A stretch of DNA of 64,000 nt from Streptomyces zagrosensis (GCF_014203645.1 NZ_JACHJL010000004.1:310001-374000); one strand, 5' to 3'. Positions 25,537 to 34,234 are shown, counted from the first letter of the stretch. Made by a program: numbers and translations. The notes: generated by a model from the sequence alone, not told the origin.

Positions 25537-26427
25537 TCATGGCCCGTACGGTGGCTGCCCGCCGTAATCCTCCCGATAGGGCGGCGGATCGAGGCCATCG
25601 GATGTCTCCGGCTCCGGGCCGCCCGGTGGCCCCGCGAACGCCTCCTCCGGCTCAGGAGCCGGCTGGGCTGCCATCGCGGCCGGGCCCGAGCGCGCGGCCG
25701 GGTCGATCAATGCCTGGTAGGGCCCGATCGGGTCGGCGCCGATCGCCCGCAGCGCCGACCACATCGTCACCTGGTTCGCGGACAGCACCGGCATCCGCAA
25801 CTCGGCCTCAAGCTGCGGGATCACGTCATAGGTGGGGAGGTTGGTGCAACTGATGAAGAGCGCGTCCACGGACCCGACCACCGCGAGCCGCGCCATGTCC
25901 ACCACGTCCCGGTAGGGCACCCGCCAGATCTCGCGGGTCAACCCGAGGTAGGCCCGTCCGACGACGGCGATCCCCGACTCGGCCAGGTACTCCTCCAACG
26001 CGTCCGTAACCGACTTCGTATAGGGCGTGACCAGGGCGATACGGCGCGCCCCGATCTCATCGAGCGCCGCGAGCAGCGCGCCCGACGTGGTCAGCGACGG
26101 CACGTCACCGGCCTGGGTCATCGCCGCGCACATCGCCCGCTCACCCGGTACGCCGCCGACGAAACTGCCCGATGTGCAGGCGTACGCGACGACTTCGGGC
26201 GCGACCGCGCACAGCGCCTGCACGGCCGAGTGCAGCGTCTCGTGCTCGCTGACGATCCGGGCCAAATCCAGGCTCACCTCGACCGGGACGAACGGTGTCC
26301 TGGTCACATGGAGCGAGACCTCATCCGGAACCCAGCGCCACAGTTCACGGTCGAGCGCGAAATCGAAGGGCGCCACAACGCCCACGCCACGCTGTTGCTG
26401 TGGGCCACCCAGAAAGGAGACGTCCAT
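25537..26427 (-). CDS. Asp/Glu racemase / maleate isomerase family protein B
   Basis: Enzyme of 296 aa, paralogue of the next gene. Both catalytic cysteines are present: C84 in VAYACTSGSF and C194 in LFISCTNLPT, the arrangement of maleate isomerase, where the pair attacks and re-protonates the substrate. The start MDVSFLGGPQQQRGVGVVAP at ATG 26427 leads directly into the domain; a GGGG tract lies 8 bases upstream. The last 40 residues are a Pro/Gly/Glu-rich tail with no obvious role. It is divergent from the hydroxyacid dehydrogenase, sharing a promoter region that holds a copy of the cluster palindrome. Confidence 0.88.
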   Translation of the reverse strand: MDVSFLGGPQQQRGVGVVAPFDFALDRELWRWVPDEVSLHVTRTPFVPVEVSLDLARIVSEHETLHSAVQALCAVAPEVVAYACTSGSFVGGVPGERAMCAAMTQAGDVPSLTTSGALLAALDEIGARRIALVTPYTKSVTDALEEYLAESGIAVVGRAYLGLTREIWRVPYRDVVDMARLAVVGSVDALFISCTNLPTYDVIPQLEAELRMPVLSANQVTMWSALRAIGADPIGPYQALIDPAARSGPAAMAAQPAPEPEEAFAGPPGGPEPETSDGLDPPPYREDYGGQPPYGP

Positions 26428-26462
26428 TTTTCGAGCCCCAATACGAACGCCGGGCTTGGGCC

Positions 26463-26472
26463 ATTGGCCAAG
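26463..26472. promoter_or_regulatory. Shared palindrome, site 3 (racemase B / dehydrogenase)
   Basis: ATTGGCCAAG, one mismatch from CTTGGCCAAG, preceded by CTTGGGCC so that a larger imperfect dyad covers 26455-26472. It sits in the divergent region between racemase B and the dehydrogenase. Confidence 0.4.
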
Positions 26473-26630
26473 GGAAACGAGAGCCGGGGGAATGCCGGGA
26501 CGTCGGGATAAGAACCGTTGTTGACGACGGTAGTTTCTGCTGCCTAGCGTGGTCAATCCTCATATCTCTAGCGATTTACGGCGCCCCCGAACAGCCAACC
26601 CGCTCGACGTTCCAGAATGGTTTCCCGCCC

Positions 26631-27575
26631 ATGTCTGAAAGCACCGTTGTCGTCCTTGGCGACACTCCCCCCGTGCGGCTCGATCGGCTGTCCGGCCGCG
26701 CTCGTGTGCTGGTCAGCGACGCGGACGCGCTGCCGGAACTACTTCCGGCGGCCGATGTGCTGCTGGTGTGGGACTTCCTGTCGGATGCCGTACGCGACGC
26801 CTGGCCCGGCGCGGGGCCACGGCCGCGGTGGGTGCACGCGGCGAGCGCCGGTGTCGATCGGCTGCTGTTTCCGGAGCTGATCGAGTCGCAGACGGTGCTG
26901 ACCAACGCGCGTGGCCTCTTCGATCAGCCGATCGCCGAGTACGTCGCCGGCTTGGTGCTCGCCTTCGCCAAGGACCTGCCCGGCACCTGGGAGCTTCAGC
27001 GTCAGCGCCGTTGGCGGCATCGTGAGACGCGTCGGCTGGCCGGTACGCGGGCGGTGGTCGTGGGTGCGGGGCCGATCGGGCGGGCCATCGCCAGCACGCT
27101 GGGGGCACTGGGCGTGCGCGTGGAATTGGTGGGGCGTTCGACACGCGAGGGCATTCGAGGGGCGCATGAGCTGAACGGGCTTCTCCCCACCGCCGACTGG
27201 GTGGTGTGCGCGGCGCCGCTGACGCCGGCGACGCGGGGGATGTTCGACCGGGAAGCGTTTGCCCGGATGGCACCCTCGTCGTACTTCATCAACGTGGGCC
27301 GCGGCCCGTTGGTGAGCACGCAGGAGTTGCGTACCGCGCTGGTCAGCCGGCGCATCGCCGGGGCGGCTCTCGACGTCTTCGAGGAGGAGCCGGTGCCGTT
27401 GGACAGCAGGCTGTGGGACACCCCAGGACTGCTGATGTCGCCGCATATGAGCGGTGACACGATCGGCTGGCGTGACGATCTCGCCCGCCAGTTCCAGGAC
27501 AACTACGACCACTGGGCCGCGGGCGAGCCCCTGTTCAACGTGGTGGACAAGCAACTCGGCTACGTTCCCGGATGA
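26631..27575 (+). CDS. D-2-hydroxyacid dehydrogenase
   Basis: NAD(P)-dependent oxidoreductase of 314 aa in the D-isomer-specific 2-hydroxyacid dehydrogenase family. The Rossmann motif is VVVGAGPIGRA (143-152). The catalytic trio is R224 (NVGRGPLV), E253 (DVFEEEP) and H272 (SPHMSGD), all intact. It would reduce a 2-keto acid or oxidise a D-2-hydroxy acid. ATG 26631 begins MSESTVVVLGD. The amidase gene follows on the same strand after 109 bases, so the two may form one operon of the inferred catabolic pathway. Confidence 0.9.
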   Translation: MSESTVVVLGDTPPVRLDRLSGRARVLVSDADALPELLPAADVLLVWDFLSDAVRDAWPGAGPRPRWVHAASAGVDRLLFPELIESQTVLTNARGLFDQPIAEYVAGLVLAFAKDLPGTWELQRQRRWRHRETRRLAGTRAVVVGAGPIGRAIASTLGALGVRVELVGRSTREGIRGAHELNGLLPTADWVVCAAPLTPATRGMFDREAFARMAPSSYFINVGRGPLVSTQELRTALVSRRIAGAALDVFEEEPVPLDSRLWDTPGLLMSPHMSGDTIGWRDDLARQFQDNYDHWAAGEPLFNVVDKQLGYVPG

Positions 27576-27684
27576 CGCCCACGACGCCGTACGCGGGCCG
27601 CGGGCCACCCGCACTCGCTGCTCTGCGACCCCGCCGGTGGGCCGACCGGCACCACCGCTCGCGCGACTTTGCCCGGAGGGCCGG

Positions 27685-29175
27685 ATGACCGATCTTTGCG
27701 ACCTGACAGCAGTTGAACTGATCGAGGCGTACGAGGCGCGCACCGTGTCTCCGGTCGAGGCCACCCGGGCCGTCCTGGAGCGGATCGAAAAGATTCAGCC
27801 CCGGGTGAACGCCTTCGCCCGGGTGGACGCCGATGAGGCGCTGCGGCAGGCGGCGCAGTCCGCCGGGCGGTGGGCGCGTGGCGAGCCGCGGGGGCTGCTC
27901 GACGGGGTGCCGGTGTCGGTGAAGGACATACTGCTGCTCCGCGGCGGGCCGACGCTGCGCGGCTCGCTCACCATCCCCGAGGACGGCCCGTGGGCGGAGG
28001 ACGCGCCCGCGGTGGCCAGGCTGCGCGAGCACGGCGCCGTTCTCCTCGGCAAGACGACCACGCCCGAGTTCGGCTGGAAGGGCGTGACCGACAGCCCGCG
28101 CCACGGGGTGACCAGCAACCCGTATGACGCTGGGCGCACCGCGGGCGGATCGAGCGGGGGCAGTGCGGCGGCGGTGGCCCTGGGCGCGGGGCCGCTGAGC
28201 CTGGGCACGGACGGTGGGGGCTCGGTGCGCATTCCGGCGTCGCTGTGCGGGGTCTTCGCGCTGAAGCCGACGTACGGGCGGGTTCCGCTGTATCCGGCGA
28301 GCCCGTTCGGGACGCTGTCGCACGTGGGCCCGATGACCCGGGACGCGGCGGACGCGGCCCTGCTGATGGACGTGATCACCGGCGCCGACTGGCGGGACTG
28401 GTCCCAGCTCGCGCAGCCCACCGGTGGCTTCCGGGCGGCGCTCGGTGGATCGCGCGGAGGTCTTAGTGGCGCGAACAGTGGCGCGCACAGCGGCGCGCTG
28501 AGCGGGCTGCGGGTGGCCTTTAGCCCTGCACTTGGCGGGGTGCCGGTGGACGCGGAGGTCGCGGTGGCGGTGCGGCGTGCGGTGGGTGTGCTGGCGGAGC
28601 TCGGCGCCGAGGTGGAGGAAACGGAGCCGGGGTTCAGCGACCCGGTGGAGGCGTTCCATGTGCTGTGGTTCAGCGGGGCGGCGCGCGTGGTGCAGCCGCT
28701 GGACGCGGAGCGTAGGGCGTTGCTGGACCCCGGCTTGCGTGAGGTGTGCGCGCAGGGCGCCGCGTACAGCGCTTTGGACTATGTGGCGGCGGTGGACGCG
28801 CGGATGGCGCTCGGGCACACCATGGGCCGCTTCCACGCGACGTATGACCTGCTGGTGACGCCGACGCTGCCGATCACCGCCTTCGAAGCGGGGGTTGAGG
28901 TGCCGGCGGGCTCCGCACACCGCAGGTGGACGGGGTGGACCCCGTTCACCTACCCGTTCAATCTCACCCAGCAGCCCGCCGCTTCGCTGCCGTGTGGCCT
29001 GTCGTCGCAGGGGCTGCCGATCGGTGTGCAATTGGTGGCCGCGCGGCATGCGGACGCGCTGGTGTTGCGCGCCGCGCACGCGCTGTACGAGGCGGGCCTT
29101 GCAGACGCGGTACGGCCGCCTGCGCCCGGTGCGGCTAGCGCTTCCTCAAACTCGGCTAGGCCCGCCGGAAGTTGA
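27685..29175 (+). CDS. Amidase signature family hydrolase
   Basis: Amide hydrolase of 496 aa. The Lys-cisSer-Ser triad is K80 (VPVSVKD), S156 (AGGSSGGS) and S180 (TDGGGSVRIPAS), with the normal 24-residue spacing between the serines. The N-terminal LTAVELIEAYEARTVSPVEA and the LKPTYGRVPLYP segment are typical. A Gly/Ser/Ala-rich insertion near residues 258-272 repeats SGA units. GGAGGG precedes ATG 27685. The substrate is probably an amide made from or taken up with whatever the Ehu-type importer carries. Its last 20 bases overlap the convergent DUF3830 gene. Confidence 0.9.
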   Translation: MTDLCDLTAVELIEAYEARTVSPVEATRAVLERIEKIQPRVNAFARVDADEALRQAAQSAGRWARGEPRGLLDGVPVSVKDILLLRGGPTLRGSLTIPEDGPWAEDAPAVARLREHGAVLLGKTTTPEFGWKGVTDSPRHGVTSNPYDAGRTAGGSSGGSAAAVALGAGPLSLGTDGGGSVRIPASLCGVFALKPTYGRVPLYPASPFGTLSHVGPMTRDAADAALLMDVITGADWRDWSQLAQPTGGFRAALGGSRGGLSGANSGAHSGALSGLRVAFSPALGGVPVDAEVAVAVRRAVGVLAELGAEVEETEPGFSDPVEAFHVLWFSGAARVVQPLDAERRALLDPGLREVCAQGAAYSALDYVAAVDARMALGHTMGRFHATYDLLVTPTLPITAFEAGVEVPAGSAHRRWTGWTPFTYPFNLTQQPAASLPCGLSSQGLPIGVQLVAARHADALVLRAAHALYEAGLADAVRPPAPGAASASSNSARPAGS

Positions 29176-29719
29176 GGGACTCCCCCAGCGCCCCCGCACG
29201 CCAAAGGTCCTGGCATGCCTCGGCCATCGGATCGAGGCCGTCAACGACGGCACCCCACACAATGCCTGGCACCCAGCCGGCGTCACCATTGATCAGCAGG
29301 TTGTTGCGCTCGTAGAACAGCGCCAGATCGATGACATGGTGCTGGACCGGCCGCAAGGGCGCGGGGGCTTCGCCCGCGCCCTGCGCGGGAGCCCCTGCCG
29401 CGCCCCGCGCAGAGGCCGCACGCGCCGCCTCGTAGCCATAGGACGCCGTACCCAACTGCGTCTCGGTGAAGGTGAAATAACACAGATCCCCGGGAATTGG
29501 GGTGACGGTCGGATTCTCCAGGGGCGGTTCCTGCGGCGCGAAGGGCGGCAGCAGGGTGTAGATCTCGTTGCGCGCGTACTTCGCGTGGTAGACGTCGCCG
29601 CCCAGCGGCAGCGCATTCCAGACAGCGTCGCAGGTGACGGGCGCACGGTCGGTGAGCAGCTTGGCCGTACAGCGCACTCCGCGCTTATCGAGCGAGACTT
29701 CAATGAATCGGTCGGTCAC
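29156..29719 (-). CDS. DUF3830 family protein
   Basis: Protein of 187 aa. The pattern FIEVSLDKRGVRCTAKLLTD, ALPLGGDVYHAKYARNEIYT, PGDLCYFTFTE and NLLINGDAGWVPGIVWG fits DUF3830, a small beta-barrel family which I believe is grouped with cyclophilin-like folds; no enzymatic role is established. An Ala/Gly-rich insertion of about 25 residues sits near 105-130. GTG 29719 has GAGGAG upstream. It is divergent from ehuB and convergent with the amidase, so it belongs physically to the catabolic cluster. Confidence 0.8.
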   Translation of the reverse strand: MTDRFIEVSLDKRGVRCTAKLLTDRAPVTCDAVWNALPLGGDVYHAKYARNEIYTLLPPFAPQEPPLENPTVTPIPGDLCYFTFTETQLGTASYGYEAARAASARGAAGAPAQGAGEAPAPLRPVQHHVIDLALFYERNNLLINGDAGWVPGIVWGAVVDGLDPMAEACQDLWRAGALGESLNFRRA

Positions 29720-29821
29720 CGATCGCTCCTCTCGGTCGCTTTCCGGAATCCATCGTGCCGCAAGAGTCCAGGTCACGGGCCACCGTCCGGCTACATCAAG
29801 GGCTGGAAACGATCTGCATAA

Positions 29822-29832
29822 CTTCGGCCAAG
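29822..29832. promoter_or_regulatory. Shared palindrome variant, site 4 (DUF3830 / ehuB)
   Basis: CTTCGGCCAAG is the cluster palindrome with one inserted base, in the context ACTTCGGCCAAGT. It lies in the 131-base divergent region, 19 bases before the ehuB start. Confidence 0.3.
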
Positions 29833-29850
29833 TCGGGTAGCGACGCGCCC

Positions 29851-30759
29851 ATGGCTTCACCACCAGGGGTTAACAACGGAAAAGGGTTCGCACGGCGCTC
29901 GCTGCTTGCGGGTGGCGCTGCTCTGGGTCTGCTGGGAGCGGTCGGCTGTAGCCGGGTCTCCAGCGCTGACGCCAAGAACGGGGGGAATTTGCTGGACCGG
30001 CTCACGGCACAGGGCACGGTGCGGCTGGGGATAGCGGGGGAGATCCCCTTCGGTTACATCAACAGGGACGGGGACTTCACCGGGGAGGCGCCGGAGATCG
30101 CCAAGGTGATCTTCAAGCGGCTTGGGGTGCGGAGCGTACAGCCGGTGCCGACCGAGTTCGCGTCGCTGATACCGGGTCTGCGGTCCCAGCAGTTCGACGT
30201 GGTCTCCGCCGGGATGTACATCAATCCGCCCCGCTGCGAGCAGGTGATCTTCTCCGACCCCGACTACCAGATGCTCGACGCGTTCATCGTGGCCAAGGGG
30301 AATCCGAAGAAGCTCCGCAACTACCAGGACATCGTGCGCTCGGGCGCACGCATGGCCAGCGGCACCGCGTACGCCGAGATCGAATACGCGGTGGTCGCGG
30401 GGGTCAAGCGGTCCGCCATCACCGTGCTCCCCGACCAGCTCGCCGGCCTCCTCGCGGTGGAGCAGGGCCGGGTGGACGTCTTCGCGGGGACCTCGGTGAC
30501 CGTGCACAACGTGGTCAAGCAGCGCAACAGCCGCAAGGCCGAGGCGACCGAGCCGTTTCAGCCCAAGGACGCGGACGGCAAGCCCGCGATCGGCGCGGGC
30601 GGATTCGCCTTCCGCCCGGAGGAAACCAAGCTCCGGGACGCCTTCAACGTGGAGCTGCACAAGATGAAGAGGAGCGGCGAACTCCTGCGCATCATGCGGC
30701 CGTTCGGCTTCACCGAGACGGAGATGACCGACCTGACCGCCAAGGAGCTGTGCTCATGA
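29851..30759 (+). CDS. ehuB: EhuB-type substrate-binding lipoprotein of an amino-acid ABC importer
   Basis: Extracellular solute-binding protein of 302 aa. A twin-arginine-like start (FARRSLLAGGA) leads into a lipobox LLGAVGC with the lipidated C33. The family-3 binding domain follows: VRLGIAGEIPFGYINRDGDF, IAKVIFKRLG, FDVVSAGMYINPPRCEQV, DAFIVAKGNPKKL and GGFAFRPEETKLRDAFN. The MYINPPRCEQVIFSDPDY segment is typical of EhuB, which binds ectoine and hydroxyectoine in the characterised systems. Its stop overlaps the permease start (ATGA), so the four transport genes form one operon. Ectoine as substrate is not assured, since the eut catabolic genes are absent. Confidence 0.88.
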   Translation: MASPPGVNNGKGFARRSLLAGGAALGLLGAVGCSRVSSADAKNGGNLLDRLTAQGTVRLGIAGEIPFGYINRDGDFTGEAPEIAKVIFKRLGVRSVQPVPTEFASLIPGLRSQQFDVVSAGMYINPPRCEQVIFSDPDYQMLDAFIVAKGNPKKLRNYQDIVRSGARMASGTAYAEIEYAVVAGVKRSAITVLPDQLAGLLAVEQGRVDVFAGTSVTVHNVVKQRNSRKAEATEPFQPKDADGKPAIGAGGFAFRPEETKLRDAFNVELHKMKRSGELLRIMRPFGFTETEMTDLTAKELCS

Positions 30760-31499
30760 CAGCAGGATTGTGGGAACACTGGCTCCTCCCGGGCATCTGG
30801 ATCACCATCCAACTCACCCTGTACAGCGCTTTGTTCGCCACCGCCGTCGCCTTCGGCATCGGCATACTGCGCACCTCGCGGCTGTGGATCGTCCGGTTCC
30901 TCACCGGCTGCTACGTCGAGATCTTCCGGGGCACATCGGCCCTGGTGTTGATGTTCTGGCTGTTTTTCGTGATGCCACTGGGCTTTGAGATGCAGCTCGT
31001 ACCGATGTGGGCCGCGGTTCTTGCGCTGGGCCTGACGTACGGCGCGTACGGCTCCGAGATCGTGCGCGGGGCGCTCGCCGCGGTCGCTCCGGCGCAGCGG
31101 GAGGCGGCCATCGCGCTCAGCTTCACGCCGGCGCAGCGAATGCGGCGGGTGATCCTGCCGCAGGCCATTCCCGAGATGATCCCGCCGTTCAACAACTTGC
31201 TGATCGAGCTGCTGAAGGCGACCGCGCTGGTCTCCGCGGTGAGCGTCGCGGACATCACCTTCGCCGCACAGCTCTCGCGGCTCGCCACCGGGGAGAGCCT
31301 GGAAATCTACTCGATCATCCTGGGCCTGTACTTCGTACTCGCCTTCATCCTCACCCGGCTGATGCGGCTGCTTGAGCGCAAGGCCAAGGCCAACATCGGC
31401 CAGGCGCCGCCCAAGAGCGGCCTGGTCACCCGCAAGCTGTCCGCGCAACAGGAGACGGCTCAGTCCTCCGGCACCGTGGTCTCCGGAGGTGCCCAGTGA
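30756..31499 (+). CDS. ehuC: EhuC-type ABC permease
   Basis: Membrane permease of 247 aa, one half of the importer channel. Five or so hydrophobic helices are visible, starting with LLPGIWITIQLTLYSALF. The polar amino-acid permease signature YVEIFRGTSALVLMFW and the EAA loop (APAQREAAIALSFTPAQRM, then ILPQAIPEMIPP) contact the ATPase. ATG 30756 overlaps the ehuB stop as ATGA. The last 35 residues are a charged cytoplasmic tail. Confidence 0.88.
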   Translation: MTAGLWEHWLLPGIWITIQLTLYSALFATAVAFGIGILRTSRLWIVRFLTGCYVEIFRGTSALVLMFWLFFVMPLGFEMQLVPMWAAVLALGLTYGAYGSEIVRGALAAVAPAQREAAIALSFTPAQRMRRVILPQAIPEMIPPFNNLLIELLKATALVSAVSVADITFAAQLSRLATGESLEIYSIILGLYFVLAFILTRLMRLLERKAKANIGQAPPKSGLVTRKLSAQQETAQSSGTVVSGGAQ

Positions 31500-32146
31500 C
31501 CTGGGACTGGGACGTCGCCAAGGATTTCCTGCCCGAACTGCTCGACGGGCTGCTCATCACGTTGCAGGCCACCGCGCTCGGCTCGGTGCTCGCCTTCGCG
31601 CTCGGACTCGTGTGGGCGATGGCCCTGCGTTCACCGACGCGCTTCGTGCGCTGGCCGGTGGGCGTGTTCGTGGAGTTCATCCGCAACACCCCGCTGCTCG
31701 TTCAGCTCTTCTTCTTCTACTGGGTGCTGCCGACCTGGGACATCAAGTTCTCCGCGCTCACCACCGGCGTGGTCGCGCTCGGCCTGCACTACTCGACGTA
31801 CATCGCCGAGGTCTACCGAGCGGGCATTGACGGCGTGCCGGTCGGCCAGTGGGAGGCGGCCACCGCGCTGAGCCTGCCGCGCGGCCGGACCTGGTTCATG
31901 GTGATCTTGCCGCAGGCCATCCGGCGCGTGGTGCCGGCCCTTGGCAACTACGTCATCGCGATGTTGAAGGACTCCCCGATGATCGCGCTGATCGGCGTGA
32001 CCGACATGCTGCAAAACGCCCGGTCGGAGGGCGCCACGTCCTTCCAGTACATCGAGCCGTACACGATGGTCGGCATCGCCTTCATCCTCATTTCGTACCC
32101 GGCATCCTTGTTGATGCGAGCCCTGGAGCGTCGTCTTGGCCACTGA
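31496..32146 (+). CDS. ehuD: EhuD-type ABC permease
   Basis: Second permease subunit, 216 aa. Helices begin at LLDGLLITLQATALGSVLAF; the family signature is VEFIRNTPLLVQLFFFYWVL and the EAA loop is VPVGQWEAATALSLPRGRT followed by ILPQAIRRVVPAL. GTG 31496 overlaps the ehuC stop by four bases (GTGA). With EhuC it would form the channel fed by EhuB. Confidence 0.88.
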   Translation: MTWDWDVAKDFLPELLDGLLITLQATALGSVLAFALGLVWAMALRSPTRFVRWPVGVFVEFIRNTPLLVQLFFFYWVLPTWDIKFSALTTGVVALGLHYSTYIAEVYRAGIDGVPVGQWEAATALSLPRGRTWFMVILPQAIRRVVPALGNYVIAMLKDSPMIALIGVTDMLQNARSEGATSFQYIEPYTMVGIAFILISYPASLLMRALERRLGH

Positions 32147-32939
32147 GATCACCACCCCCAACCCTGCCGTGGACGGCGGCGAGCTGATCCGCTTCGACAA
32201 CGTGACCAAGCGGTTCGGCACCAACACGGTCCTGGACAACCTCGACTTCACGGTCGCCTCCGGCAAGCATGTGACGCTCATCGGCCCGTCCGGCTCCGGC
32301 AAGACGACGATCCTGCGGCTGCTGATGACACTGCTGCGGCCCGAAGAGGGCACCATAACGGTGGACGGCGACTACCTCACCCACGAGTCCAAGAACGGCA
32401 AGCTGATACCGGCGGGCGAGAAGCACACCCGCGAGGTACGCAAGAAGATCGGCATGGTCTTCCAGCAGTTCAACCTCTTCCCGAACATGCGGGTGCTGCG
32501 CAATGTCACCGAGGCACCGGTGCACGTCCTGGGCATGGGCAAGGAGGAGGCCGAGGAGCGCGCTCGCGGTCTGCTCGACCTGGTGGGGCTCGGCGACAAG
32601 TGCGACGCGTACCCCACGCAGCTCTCCGGCGGGCAGCAGCAGCGCGTCGCGATCGCCAGAGCGCTGGCCATGCGGCCCCAGGTGCTGTTGCTCGACGAGG
32701 TGACGTCGGCGCTCGACCCGGAACTGGTCGCGGGCGTCTTGGACGTACTGCGCGACCTCGCCCATACAACAGACATCACGATGCTGTGCGTGACGCACGA
32801 AATGAACTTCGCACGCGACATCTCCGACGACGTGCTGATGTTCGACGCCGGGCGGGTGATCGAGTCCGGGCCACCAGAAAAGATCTTCAGCGATCCGGAG
32901 CACGAGCGGACCCGCGAGTTCCTCAGCGCCGTCCTCTGA
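32136..32939 (+). CDS. ehuA: EhuA-type ABC transporter ATP-binding protein
   Basis: ATPase of 267 aa that powers the importer. Walker A is GPSGSGKTT, the Q-loop is GMVFQQFNLFPNM, the signature is LSGGQQQRVAIARAL, Walker B is VLLLDEVTSALDPE and the switch histidine is in VTHEMNFA. The polar amino-acid subfamily insert DGDYLTHESKNGKLIPAGEK is kept and resembles EhuA. TTG 32136 is the proposed start, overlapping ehuD by 11 bases. The IclR regulator follows after 280 bases with its own promoter region. Confidence 0.88.
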   Translation: MATEITTPNPAVDGGELIRFDNVTKRFGTNTVLDNLDFTVASGKHVTLIGPSGSGKTTILRLLMTLLRPEEGTITVDGDYLTHESKNGKLIPAGEKHTREVRKKIGMVFQQFNLFPNMRVLRNVTEAPVHVLGMGKEEAEERARGLLDLVGLGDKCDAYPTQLSGGQQQRVAIARALAMRPQVLLLDEVTSALDPELVAGVLDVLRDLAHTTDITMLCVTHEMNFARDISDDVLMFDAGRVIESGPPEKIFSDPEHERTREFLSAVL

Positions 32940-33024
32940 GCTCTAGGACCGGGGAATGGCCGCCGCGTGACGCGCAGGCGAACGCGGTCGGCCAACTCCG
33001 AACTGATTTGCATATCCGTGCCTG

Positions 33025-33036
33025 TGGCATATGCCA
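33025..33036. promoter_or_regulatory. Palindrome TGGCATATGCCA upstream of the IclR gene
   Basis: Perfect 12-base palindrome in the 280-base gap between ehuA and the IclR gene, near a related half (TTGCATATCC at 33008). It could be an autoregulatory operator or the ehuA downstream region; no regulator can be named. Confidence 0.35.
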
Positions 33037-33219
33037 GTGTGGCGCTTTCCTGCTGAGCCGGGGGTAACGCACCAGTAATTCCCTCAACAAGCCCGCCACG
33101 GCCACCGTTTGACGGCTATCGTGGTACGAAGCTCCGCTGCTGCGTTGCTAGCTACCCATCGACCGTGACCAGCAGCGACAGCAACACCGCAAGCGGTCAC
33201 AACCTGGTAGGGGGAAACC

Positions 33220-33981
33220 GTGGCGCCGAAGCCCGATCCGGCCGCACCACTGAACTCGGTGCGGCATGCCCTGCGGGTGCTGGAAATGGTCTCCGAGCAC
33301 TCCAACGGCGTCAGCGACGGCGAGATGGCACGCCGTCTCGACCTTTCCACCGGGCAGCTCGCCGAGCTCCTGACCATGCTGCACCGCGAGGGCTACGTGG
33401 AGCAGACGACCGACCGCGCCTACATCAGCGGCGAGGCCCTACTGGTCCTCGGCGGCAACGGCAAGGACCGCCACCACGCACTGCACGAAAAGCTTCAACG
33501 CACGCTCACCGCGCTGCGCGACGCGGTCGGGGCCGCGGTGTACATCAGCCGGTATATCGACGGCGAAGTAAAGATCACGCAATACGCGGACGGCCCGAAC
33601 GCGCCCAAGGTGAACGAGTGGGTGGACTTCAGATCCGCGGCGCACGCCAGCGCGATCGGCAAATGCCTGCTCACGCAGCTCGACCACGACGGACGCCGCG
33701 ACCACCTCTCGCGGCACAAGATCGTACGGCTGACGTCGCGCACGACGACCAACGAGCGGGTGCTCTTCAGCAAGCTGGACAGCCAGCCCGCGACGGTCCC
33801 CATGCTCGACCTCCAGGAGTACGCGGTGGGCACGGTTTGCGCCGCCGTCCCGATCACGGCGGGCCGCGCGGTCGGCTGCCTGGCGCTGTCGCTGCCGGTA
33901 GAGCACGCGCACCGGCTCAAGCAGGCGGCGTACGCCCTCAATCGTGAGGCCGCTCCGGTGCTGCTGTCGCTGACGCTCTGA
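33220..33981 (+). CDS. IclR-family transcriptional regulator
   Basis: Regulator of 253 aa. The winged helix is at residues about 10-70 (NSVRHALRVLEMVSEHSNGV, then EMARRLDLSTGQLAELLTML). The effector domain follows, with AAVYISRYIDGEVKITQYAD, FRSAAHASAIGKCLLTQLD and the closing GTVCAAVPITAGRAVGCLAL. IclR members commonly govern catabolic genes for small acids, and its position at the end of the ehu operon makes it the likely controller of the importer and neighbouring enzymes. GTG 33220 has a GGGGG tract five bases upstream. Confidence 0.9.
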   Translation: MAPKPDPAAPLNSVRHALRVLEMVSEHSNGVSDGEMARRLDLSTGQLAELLTMLHREGYVEQTTDRAYISGEALLVLGGNGKDRHHALHEKLQRTLTALRDAVGAAVYISRYIDGEVKITQYADGPNAPKVNEWVDFRSAAHASAIGKCLLTQLDHDGRRDHLSRHKIVRLTSRTTTNERVLFSKLDSQPATVPMLDLQEYAVGTVCAAVPITAGRAVGCLALSLPVEHAHRLKQAAYALNREAAPVLLSLTL

Positions 33982-34104
33982 ACCGGCGGCCCTGCCGGGC
34001 GGAGCCGACATATCAACGAGCCCCGCAGGTCACGGCGGGTGGGGGGCGAATGAGGTTGGTCCAGAGCACCCCTGGCAAGCGGGTATTATCGTCCCCGTCA
34101 ACGC

Positions 34105-34178
34105 GCGCCGCTAGCTCAGTTGGTTAGAGCAGCTGACTCTTAATCAGCGGGTCCGGGGTTCGAGTCCCTGGCGGCGCA
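34105..34178 (+). tRNA. tRNA-Lys (anticodon CTT), copy 2
   Basis: Base-for-base identical to the copies at 18991 and 44759: same acceptor stem, CTT anticodon and no encoded CCA. TATTAT at 34084-34089 is a good -10 candidate. The seven bases GTCAACG just upstream match the leader of the other copies apart from one base. Confidence 0.97.
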
Positions 34179-34196
34179 CTGTGCGTGACACAGCAA

Positions 34197-34234
34197 GCGG
34201 TGGGGCCCTCGGAGATCTCCGAGGGCCCCACCGC
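34197..34234 (+). terminator. Terminator hairpin of tRNA-Lys copy 2
   Basis: A 38-base perfect palindrome (19-base arms starting GCGGTGGGGCCCTCGG) begins 19 bases after the tRNA. There is no loop sequence beyond the centre and no T-run, but the stem is very stable. Confidence 0.7.

Noticed and set aside
27535..29079. A 514-codon minus-strand frame across the amidase gene
   Set aside because: The amidase on the plus strand has a full catalytic triad; the antisense product is Arg/His/Pro-rich with no domain.
29851..32939. Classical ectoine utilisation locus
   Set aside because: The importer is Ehu-like, but eutB, eutC, eutD and eutE are not in the window, so naming the whole cluster as ectoine catabolism is not supported.
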